From Zoroaster sp. YZ-2022 (lineage: Eukaryota > Echinodermata > Asteroidea > Forcipulatida > Zoroasteridae), in NCBI GenBank assembly GCA_029582265.1, contig CM055828.1, positions 11,877,777 through 11,941,776 on the forward strand: DNA of 64,000 nt, read 5' to 3'. A program made the position numbers and the translations under genes. The notes beneath the pieces were generated by a model, which was not told the DNA's origin, ran no database searches, and saw only the letters and a program-made list of their open reading frames with translations. This document shows, piece by piece, positions 32,601 to 44,600 of this stretch (positions within the stretch are counted from its first letter, which is position 1; every line of letters begins with the position of its first letter).

Positions 32601-35600
32601 CATTGTACAAGTAAGTGATTGAATGCACATGACATTTAGAACTATTAGCTCAAAGAGCAACTTACATGTAAGTGTCAGGTATTAATTCAATTAAGATGGT
32701 CTGGTTTCTAGTGTTCTTAAGCAAATGTAACCAGTGTTAAATGGCAATACCAGTTGACCCCCATAAGCAGTTCTCAACCAATCAGAATGCCTAAACTGTC
32801 AAACCCATTAATGATTTAGGAACACTGCTGGCTTGTCCAAGGGAATAATGGCTATTATCACATTCCACACAGTCCATAACCCCTCACGGCCAAATGGTCT
32901 TTAACCTTCATTGGCATGTAAAACTGCCATCTTTATTAGCACTTTTACATACTACTACACCATGCATTGGCTGCATACATGTACATATGTTTCACTCATC
33001 AAGGAGAAAAGTGTAATACATTTTGTTTTCCACAATGTTCTCACTTTTCATACCCGACTTTTCTTCAGTTTAATCCTCTGAGAAATCCTTGGATAAATCA
33101 ACTAGAAGTTCAAAGTTAAAGTTTACATAGCTTCAACTACATGCAGCTAATAATGGAATATACTTTTGATGTTTTTTTAAGCACATTGTTAACATTCATC
33201 TGCAGCTATACAATTGTTTGTACTGGTGATACATGTATTTACATGAAGGTCATAATTGTGCCCTTAGTGTCCTCATTCTTTGAAAATACATTATTACTAA
33301 GCTATGTTTATTTTTGGAAGTAATTATATTTTTCTGAATTGTAGGACTTTTAAGCCATACTCTATAATTTTCCGTACTCGTACTCATTGAAATTTACTCA
33401 TACTCCTCACAAAACAATGTTTGCCAACATACTCATGAATGAGTACTTGTACTCATATTCATGAATAAGTACTAATACTCAAAATCGTACTCACACTTGT
33501 GAATATTCCATCCGGTAAAACCAAGAGATGAATCACAGGTAGTCTGTGGTTTTCATATTGTATTAGCAACTTTCGATTTAGGTCTGTGCAGAGTACCCGG
33601 GTTCATTGGTACCTGACCATTAAGTTCAATACCCGGTTCCTTTTTACTGGTTCGGGTATGAAATCAAGTTTAATGTTGCTCACTTTTTTAAACTGTAGTT
33701 TCATCACCATCATCAACGCAGAATATTGCAAAATTATGTGCACTACGTGAAAGTACAGATTTCAAACTTCTCAAATGTATAAGTTATTCAAATAGCTCAC
33801 AACTGGGTCATTCCATGTCAAAACACCCCCAAAATGGAAATTTAAACCCTACCCCTTCAAATTGGTTCATATTTGGTGTATGGGGTAATTTTGGCTCAAA
33901 AAGCTGAAATTTAAGGTTTTAGCCCCATTGGACCAATGGTTTTCGAGCTACAGCTGGCCATTTTTTTGCGATTTTGGCCAAAATGGGCATGACCGCCCAT
34001 TATCAAATGACCATATCTCCCAAACTGGTGGGCCAAATTTGTTGATATTGGTGTCTTTGGAAAGGTAATATCATAAGGAATAACCTTGTGGATTATGTGA
34101 CCTTGAGATGAACTTGGGTGAAAATTATACTCCAACATATTTCTACAAAATATCAACAAATTGGAGGTATTTTTGTTTTGCTTTCCAGCTCTTCTCAAAG
34201 TTGGCATACACCATGTAATTGATGCAAAAATGTGACATTCCTCTGCAATGTACTACTGTATGTATACACATGTACGTGTACATAATGTACATGTACATGT
34301 ACTATGTAAATCTGTGTATGAGATCAAGTTTCTACCGTGTAGACTTTATTGCAGCCTGATTGAGAATGAATTAACTTCTTTTAAAGTGCATTAGCAATGT
34401 TAAAATGATCCTTCAGTAGTCTAAAGATTAATTATTTAAATGTACCATGTTTTCAATTATCAATTTGATCAATGATCCAGTCTGGGCACAATCTTGAAAT
34501 CCTTGTTGCATCATTTTCTGAGATAAAATACTTTCTGGAAGAGGATGATGTCAGAGATGGAGTGTTGATCTTGCACAAAATATTATCTTCTGTAACCCAG
34601 CATTTGTCTGTGTGCGATGGCCAATTAAATTGCTTAGCTGGTCCACGAGGATGCATGAAATTGATTTGGTAGTCATAAGGAATTTGGATTCCTTATGATA
34701 TTACCTTTCCTGAGACACCAATGACAATTACTGAATGACATAGTTTTAACAAAATGATATCATCTTACCCAGAAATAATCCCCGCCATAGTTCTTTAACC
34801 TATTTTGCTGATCACGTGCCTCAATGTGGAGTTCCAGTGTGTCACACAATGTGTAATGCAATGAAGGGTCAGCCTGTTTCACTGTAAAAAATGTGTTTTC
34901 AGGATTCGTTGGATTTGAGCTGTCAACTGTCTGTAAATCTAAGTTGTGGGCTGATAATGAGTTGGTGCTTGAGGTCATGCTCAATGTAGTTTGTTGAGAG
35001 GTTATATCAAGGGTAATATTGGTGTCGGCAGAGGACAACACATCATCATTTGGGCACATGTAGTTCATTCTTAATGGCCTTGCAGGCGGCTGTTGTTGAG
35101 ACTGGACCTGTAATAAGATTAATGTTAAATGGTTCAGCACCTGATTAACAAAAAAAGTTATTGGACTATCCGAGATGGAGGTTGTTAGTTGTATGGTCTA
35201 ACCATTAGACTCTAATGGTTGGCAAGTTGGACCCATGTTCAGTGTTAATCACTTTGTACTGATCCAAAGTGTAGAGACACAGCTCTCTTGGGATTGCATC
35301 ACCAAGCTGGACTGGTAGTTCAATTCAACGCAGTGATGGAGACTAGTAATGTATCATCATTAATGGTGCAATTATTTGATTGTTGTCCCCTGGTATACAT
35401 GTATGTACCCCATAATCCAATTACAAAATTGTGACAGCAGCACATGCTCTACATATATACCTAGTATTCAGGCATTTTGTGTTCGAGTTCAGATATTGAT
35501 CCTGGGGGATGGATAAGGCCAAAAAAAAAAACGCCTCCGGTTTCTGGTCATAAGTCGGCTTCAAAATCAGTGTGGTGAACCAGACCAAATTTCCCATAAA

Positions 35601-38600
35601 CAAAGTATGGTGGCTAAGAGAGGCCTCACAAATCAGGCAAACATTCATACCCTTATGTGAAAAAGTAGTTTAAAACACAGTACGGCAGAATTCCAATTGA
35701 TCCAGAAATTTTGGCTGCAATTGGACATTGTTTCATAGCCAAAAAAAAAAAAAAAACTAAAAATGCTGATGTGCTGGTCTCAGGTGACGCGTGCAGAGAC
35801 CAGAAACCAGAGACTTTTTTGGCTTAAGACCCCTTTCATTATAGCATAGTTTTAGGAATAAGTATCTTGGTAAATATTTGAGCATATTATTGACTGTCTG
35901 CAAATAAGAAATATATACTGTCCAGGATCAAGTCACCAGCCAAGCTCAACTTGAGGTCAGAGAAGTGCCACGCACATGGAAAAGGTGGAAAGAAGAGTTT
36001 AAGAAAGTTGGGTTTAATTTTTAGAAGGTATAACATTCATTCCATGGTATTTGACACCTACTATTTGACAAAGTAAATTTTTCAAATTTGATATTGTTTC
36101 TATTTTTCAATATATTGTTTCTATGATATTGTTTCTATTTTTCAACTAGAATACCTATAGGGTAGTGCTTCCCCTGCTACAAAGAATTTATAAAAAAATA
36201 CTTCCCATGAATCTCGCAGCAGCCTTGGGGAAAAAGGGCAGTTGATGTGTGAAAAAATTTAATAAATTCATATAATTCAGAATTCATATTTTTTTCATAC
36301 AACAAGTGCTTAGATGTAGTGGTCATGCATACACAACCAAGGACCATTAGTGAGGATAACAAAAGTTACATTTTCCTTTTTGGACATTTCATTTTCAAAA
36401 TAAAAAGAAAACTTTTACCCTTTTTTATCATCATGCGAGTCACAAAAAGTCATTTTAGTTGTTTCTCCTGAAAGATCAGAAACCATTTTTTTCTGTTTAG
36501 GTGCCAAGGTATCTGGTGCACTTAAAAGTCAAACACTGTCAAACTTTACGTGTAGTAAGTACATTTACAGGTCAAAATGAGTCGACCGTTTTTGACTGGT
36601 AAAAGCATTGTCTTGTATTGTTCAGGGTGGTCAAAGTGATGTAAAAAATTTCCCTGTGTGCCCACCAGTCAGGTGGGAATGCTCCAAGTATTGATGGAAA
36701 AGCATCAGGTGACAGTAAATTTCAACTTTTGAGAGTATTTTTTTTATATTTTTTTTATTGTCCCCCCCCCCTTCCTTTAGTTCTAGCTTGCACTTTGAGT
36801 GGCATTTAAGAACCTTTTGAGTGCTTTGGCAACCTTTCATTGAAAAAAAAAAAATTAAAAAAAATTGTTAAAGTCAACACAAGCAGTTGACTGATTTTGA
36901 CCTCTATAGCAACCTCCCACTAAATTGCACCTATAGTAGGAGGGTTAGTGAGGATAACAAAAGTTACATTTGTAGCCCTTACCTCAACATCATTCCTCTG
37001 CCAGTAGAAACCAATATTGGGCACAACAATAAGTATAAAAAATACAGTTAGACACCAGAATAACTTCCTGCATTTAAAAAATCCTGTGTATGATTCAACA
37101 TTTTTGGCTGCACTGTTTTGACTTCTTGGGCCAGGCGAAGAAGCATCTGTAAAAAAAAAACTAGATTTAAATTTGTTACTTTCTCTTTTTTGTATGATAT
37201 TTGTACTTCACAGTATTGGCTTTAGGGGCAAAAAACAAATGTTGGGGTGTGAACAAACTACAAATATACAATGTGCCTAAAAGTGTATTGTAAATTGGAA
37301 CAACCAGTGAAAGACTTCTGGAGCACATTCCATGACCCTGTACCCAAACCCTGCTGGTAGAGTTGTAACGATTCACCGATGCATCAATTATCGCGATATC
37401 AAATTCAAAATGCTGCGATACGCACCACAATTTAAAAAAATTAAAACGTGTATCGCGATAATTATAATATATAAAAACATATATAACATTTTTTTTTTAA
37501 ATACTGAATTATCCAAAACAAATTTTGTTTAAAAATGTTAGCACTTCATATCTGACATTTAGACCACAAAAGTCAGTGAAGGCTATATCCTCCTCAGGGG
37601 AAGGAAGAATAAAATAACATGAAACTGTATATTTTTATGTGCTTTTTATTGTGTCTAAGTCTGTGTACAACACTGAGTAATTCACAACATTAGGCCTACC
37701 TGATACTTGGGCAATTCTCCATGGGAGAGAAAAAATTGTCAAAATTTTACATTAGCAATAGAGGAATATTTCATATTAACTCTAGACCAGAATTTCATAG
37801 GGAATCCAATCCAAGTGGTTAAAATTCGAAAAACTCATGTTTTCTGGGAGAAATATGGATTTTTGGATAGTAAGTCTCAAAATGTGAAATTTTCGCTAAA
37901 AATTCAAATTTAATTCTCTTGGACATTGTGATTAGTGGAGGCCTTGTGGGAAAACAATTGTTTGTGTGTCTATATAGCCATTGTACCAAATATTACTTTT
38001 GTACGTAAAAAAATAAAACATGAGAAAATCACATGTAATTCCGTGACCAAAATAATGCACAAAAGTAATTTTTTGGGCCAAGAAAATAAAAAATAAAAAT
38101 CCCAACATTGTTTTTTTCTAAATATACCTCCTACAAGTGTTATAAAAAAATTCACTTTTGGACATTTGCTTAGTACTTTAATATACAGTAACGGAATTAC
38201 GGTAACCATGGTTATGGATTTGCACCGCACTTATATTCAAGTTTTTATTACTGTTACAATAACTTTTTCTGTCACTTCTGTGACAAACTTTTATTTAATG
38301 TCAATTAATAAATATTAAAAAAAAAAAAAAAAAAAAATGACAATGTTTAGTTTGAATGCAAAAGTATGCTATTGTACATGTATTTGTACAGTGTTTATAG
38401 GCAGTACTTTGGATGGTAATTGTTAAGTTGGCATGATTTAATAGGATTATGTATGTTCAGGATATGTACTTGTGACAACATTATTGCATATATATCATAA
38501 AAAACACAAAATGGATAGGCCCAAATGTAGAAATTCAAGTAAAATACTGTTTTTTAATTTTTATTTGCCCTGCATTTAGCGCTATTTTTAGACCTGTGCA

Positions 38601-41600
38601 AATACAATACGTAATTCCGTTACCATGATTGAAGGTAATTTTTTTCAATAAAGGAATAATATTTCTTTTTTTTCTTTCTGTTTTTTGCATTGTAGTTATT
38701 AACCCTACTAAAGTCTATATACTACAAATAACACCCCTTTTTAAATTACTAAACTTCACGGAGATTTATTAAGACCTGAAAACTGTTTGTCCTTCGTTGT
38801 AATTCCGTTACCGAAATTTTGACCTCCCTAAAGTGACCCAGCAGGTGAATTTTTTTTTTTTTTTTTTCATTTGTGTCCAATCAATCTGTTAATAATAATA
38901 ATAATGTGTGGACTTATATAGCGCACGTATCCACCAACTATGTGGTGCTCAAGGCGCATTATATTAGGCAAAAAAAAAAAAGATGTTGAGTTGCCCTCCA
39001 CCGACCGACCCAAAAGTGCTGAAATCTCGGGTCGGGTTTTTTTTCTTTTTTTTTCTTCCCCGTCATTCATAGGCCTATTTATTAATGAAACTTACCAATT
39101 TTCTTTGTATAAAACATAATACGTTTGATTTGTGACATTTTCCACTTTTTTTACCGGTAAATTTACCGGTACCCAAGACTCAATCTACATGTTTTCAAAT
39201 CGAATGGCCCCGGCCCTCACATGGTGCACTGCCTTCGCACACACTGTGTGCCAACGATTGCGACTCAAATCTACACGTTTTCCAATCGAATGGCCCCTCA
39301 CATGTTTTCCGCTGGCTTCGCGCACAGTTTTGTATGTCAACGATTGCGACTCAATCTACACGTTTTCAAATCAAATGGCCCTTACACGTTGTGCACTGGC
39401 TCCCCGCACTGTACGTGTGTCAACGATTGCGACTCAATCTACACGTTTTCAAATCGAATGGCCACTCACATGTTGCATGTTGAGCATTGCATGCAATATG
39501 GATGAATTTGCTGTGTCAATCACAGCGAAAAGTACAACAAAAATGCTTGGGATACTTTTATTCTGAAGCAAAAATTCCTTGCTGATAGGTATACAAATGA
39601 AAAACACGGTATGTGGTTTCAGTTCCAATGCATTTCAATCTTAAAATGACAGTCAAGGAGAAAAAAAAATAAAAATAAAAAAATCCCGACCGACCGACCC
39701 CTTCAAATATTTTCACTGGAGGGCAACTCAACAAATTTTTTTTTGGCCTTATTACCCCTGCTCATAAGGTTCATAAATCATTCCTGAAACCATCTCAGCT
39801 CCCTTGGGAGTATACAGCTCAATTGCTGCCATTACAGCGCATATAGGGCTAATCAACCAACTCTGCCCTCACAGGTACCCATTTAACCCCTGGGTGGAGA
39901 GAAGCAATTATGGTTAAGTGTCTTGCTCAAGGACACAAGTGTCACGGCCGGAATTCGAACCCACATTCTGCTGCTAACACCAGAACTTGAGTCCGGTAAG
40001 CTAGACCGCTCGGTCATGACACTCCACTTTGGATTTCATACACAGATTAGTTGTCTAGTATAAAACATATTTTCTAGGTGATGTGCAAATGTTGGCTGGG
40101 TCATGAATGGACGTCATTCCATTACCGGAGAATTGCCCACTTATTTTTTGTTAGCGTTTTTAGTATTCATGATACGTATCGTGATATGACCAAGTATCGC
40201 GATACGTATCGTATCCTGAAAAAGTAGTATCGTTTTTTGTTTTTGTTTTTGTTTTTTATTTCATCCACGATATATCATTACAAATATATTACGGTTTCCG
40301 ATAGTATCACAATTATTTTTTTCATTCACGCATGACTGCTTAAGAGCTGATAACCACCGGTATGTACCCCTCTACAAGCATCACAATAAATCACCAGCAC
40401 TCACAATCACGCATGCACCATGGACATTGGCAAATATTTTTGCATAGTGTGTATGTACTTCTGTAGGTCTCTGTACGGCTGCTCCTTTGTGATCCGACAG
40501 TCAGCTCACCACTGAACAGCTTTTGTTTCTCAATTCAAAAAGCTGAAAAGAATGGCCTAATTTTGTTTCCATGGAATTTCTGACTCGACTCACAATTGCG
40601 ACTTTTGTTATTTAAACGCAATATATTTTTCTAATCGCGATTTGCCGATATCTCGATAACTTGAAAAGGTTCTTGATATTGAATTAAAAAAAGGTATCGC
40701 GATATTCAATACTAGCATGTTTTCGCCCAAGCTTAAACTCTGTCACACATATTAAAAACACATCCCTGGAATTTGTCAAGAAGCCTGAACAGATGCAGAT
40801 ACATGTACATTGTATATGCATGAATAGAATCATAGATTTTTTTAATTTTTTAATTTGCAACCAAGATAAGGTTGGATTAATTACAAAAAACAGTGCCATG
40901 TTTTCACATATTCACTGGACTGCATAAATCAAGGTTAACAAACATGCCCTATAGTCTATAGTTTAAAACACTTGTTCATCTAAACCCTCTAGTTTTCAAC
41001 TATATAAAATACATGTAAAAACTTGCCATCTGGCAACTTTTTTGTAAATTCAACAAAACAATTCTTGTTTTGTCTAAGATAAAAGCACTTCAGACCGAAC
41101 AGTTTCTCAGTATGATTGATACCAGTATCTAAGTTTTTAGATAATAAGGAGTATGTTTGATTATCTGGTAATACCTTCCCTTTAGAAAATAGCTGTTAAA
41201 GACATATTCAGAATTTGAAGTTAACATGAAAATCATTGCGTACAATTAAATCAGGGGTCAAAAATTAACTTGAATTTTATGGTAGCCCACAGGACTAGTT
41301 ACTTAAAAATTTTACTTGTCCTAATTTTTTTAGTAGTCCTGAAAAAAGGTGAAAATAAATACAAGAAAAAGAAATGAACTGTGAGCTGGTGATCTCTTGC
41401 CGAGATCATACTGAATGTTTTTTGCATATTTTTATTAATTTTTTTACCTAGTCCATCGGACTACCCAAACCCCAGCAGCTAGTTGTCCTGCTGCTAAAAC
41501 CACTAGCCTCGGACTAGCGGACTAGTGTTAATTGCAACCCCTGAATTAAATTGTTTTTCATATATTGGCTTATAATTAGATTAATTTTTAAATAGAAAAT

Positions 41601-44600
41601 TAGCTGTTGCAAACTGTTTACCAACCTAAAGGACCTGTTGTATAAATGAAAAATAATGGTTATTGGCCTGACGCTTTGAACCTAGGCGATTCTTTCTCAA
41701 AGGCAAAATGAGACAGAATACAAAAATGCATGAACACAAGAGTAAGCAGAAGATAGTCAGGTGAGAAATAAACACATAAGAAAAAGGTACAGAAAGAAGA
41801 GTCAGGGACTGGTCCTGGGACCAGACTAAAGAAGGACTACACAATGAATGCAGGAAGAAGAGATTATGAGATTAGTGAAAAGCAATGGGTCAGACAGGGG
41901 AAGTATAATAAACAAACAGACTAACAAGCAAAACAAAGGTAACACAAAAAATATGTTAAAAAAATGTAAAAATGTCTGTGGAGAAAAAAGGAGAAAAAAG
42001 TAAAAAATTAGTAATTCTTTTCTTGTATGTTGAGACCATGGGGTTGACTGGTGTGGATACGCCTGATCCACATTTTTTCTCTGTTGAGAGGGACCGATTC
42101 CCTGTAGTTACACTGTACCAAGCACCTCAATGCCCTGCAATGTCATATCAGAAATGGAATGATTAGGTAAATTGAAGTGCTGACCCACAGGAGTGTCAAG
42201 TTTATCCATGGGTTTTGACTGTGGATCTGTAACCATAGAACCATTTCTTTTGTGAGTTCTTTTAGTCTCACCGATATACTGAATACAGGCCCATAGAGAG
42301 CAGGGCAAGGGGGCTGTGACACCTTCCAATAATTTTTATCAGCCGGCACTTACAGCTGCAGTCGACAAATGAAGCATCAAAGTAACTAGAACAAGGGTTG
42401 GTCCAGAATAAATTTTCAGTCAACAAACCTAGAGCTGTGGGTTTGCCAACTGTAAATTTATATCGTGTTTCTAAGCATTATCAATTGTTTTTACTTTATA
42501 ATACATACTGTACATTGTATTTTACTCACGGAAAGAGCTGCGGTTTCGGGTGGCAGTTTCCGAAAGAAAAAAAAAGAAAAAAAAAAAAGTTTTATTATTT
42601 TCTTAAATAAATACAAATGTTCTGTATAATTTCTAAATAATTTCTAAACTTCCAACTTTTTGCTGATCACCTTTCTATACGTTTCTATACTGACCTATAC
42701 GTTTATGCAACAAGTAATAACACGCTATAGTTTGGGATTTTTTCCAAAAAATGCCAAGCCAAACATCAGTGCGTCATTTCATAAGTGCGGCGAATTACGT
42801 ACAGGGAAGATACAAATTTTTCCCCAAAAACCCAATTCCCTTAATGCATTGCACGCACAATTCTGATTTGGCTTTTTGTTTGGTAGCACAACCATGAATG
42901 GCTTCAGAATGTACGTGGTCAGTGTCTTAGTTACTCAGTTTTTTTTTGTACATGATCCATTTGTGTGGACTGAACCTTACTTTAATCATAACAATGCATT
43001 TTCCTTACTTTCTAATCTAACCTCAAGTGCAATACCATTATTTGTAAGTTACTGTCCAGTCATACCAGCTAGTTCAACAGCAGAGATAGGAACATGGTTG
43101 AGCAATGCAGGAAGTAAAAATTAAAGCGTACTGTAAAGGGGGTTAAGACAACTCGACCCTTGTGACAACTCGACCTCCTGTGACAACTCGACACGGACAG
43201 CTCAACCCAATTTATCGTTGCTTAGAAGTGGATTAATCGTTTCCCCTCAAAAAAAGATTGATAACTAGGCTTAGTCTAGCATCAAGTATGGCTCAAATTC
43301 TAGCACAAATTCAATCAACGACAATAATAGGCAAAATCATACAATTAGACCCTACACATTTTTAAAATGGTGGTGGCTTTTTTGTGGGTCGAGATGTCAC
43401 AAAGGTCGAGTTGTCTCGTGGGTCGAGCTGTCCATGTCGAGTTGTCACAAGGGTCGAGATGTCTTATGACCCCGTAAAGGTACACCATTAAGGTGCGTGA
43501 TATTAGGTCAATCATGCAGGAGGGGTCCAACTAAAAACCGACAACTGACGACAACTGACGACAACTGACGACAACTCACAACAACATGTTCTAAATGCAC
43601 TGAAAACTCAAAAATAAAGTTAAAAATATGTTTATAAGGGACAATGGCATACATACAGGGTTTCAGTTTTTGAAAATGTGGTTTTAATTAGCAATATAAA
43701 ATGATTTTCTTCGCTGCAATAGTATTGGCCGCCATCTTGCTTGTGCAACGTAAGAGGACTGTACCATTATGTGAAAGGGTGAAAGTAAACCTGACTACAA
43801 AGCGGGTGACATCATAGCGCAGGCTGTGTCCGTGTGCCTGTGTCCCGCCGGCGCACGAAATTTCTTTTCATGTACAATAGTTATAATTTTATGTTTGTAG
43901 TATAAATATTATATAGCGTTATGATGTCACCCGCTTTGTAGTCTGGTTTACTTTCACCCTTTCACATAATGGTACAGTCCTCTTACGTTGCACAAGCAAG
44001 ATGGCAGCCAATACTATTGCAGCGAAGAAAATCATTTTTTATTGCTAATTAAAACCACATTTTCAAAAACTGAAACCCTGTATGTATGCCACTGTCCAAC
44101 ATATTTTTTACTTTATTTTTGAGTTTTCAGTGCATTTAGAACGTGTTGTCGTGAGTTGTCGGTTTTTAGTAGGACCGTGCAGGAGGGAAGGTGTAAATCT
44201 AACGTTAGTCTGAATTTCCCTTCACAGTCTCCTATTTTTAATTTTAGAATAATGACTGCCACAACGACAATGAATTAGGCCTAAGTTATTATTCTAAAAA
44301 TAGGAGACTGTGAAGGGAAGCGGCATTCAGAATAGGATAAATCGAGTCTAAAACTTAAAAGTAACGTTACAATATTTGTTGTTAGGCCCAGTAAAACTAG
44401 TAGTACTTAGTCATGTTACTTGTTAGTAGTAGTACTATCGAGACAGGAATAAAGTATACCCATCCTATCACGAGTACTCGGAGTCGGAGTAGAGTATCAG
44501 CCAGCCTTGCAGCTTTGACCTCAGCTCAGCCAACATGGAACTAAGTTTAAGCTAGAACTAACGTTGGTACAGGTTTAATAATACTAATAGGTTGACTATC

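Larger units (their letters stand above)
29603..34768. other. NXPE-like introns 4-6 with repeats
   Basis: Apart from exons 5 and 6, this is AT-rich intron sequence. Dense TACATGTAC palindromes lie at 32430-32570, TACTCAT repeats at 33361-33510, and a transposon-like block at 33807-34724. No other gene seen. Confidence 0.6.

Noticed and set aside
37355..40715. TATCGCGATA-rich segments at 37355-37480 and 40165-40715 as the two ends of one large hAT element.
   Set aside because: The outer sequences do not match as inverted repeats and I found no 8-bp duplication; they may be two unrelated remnants.
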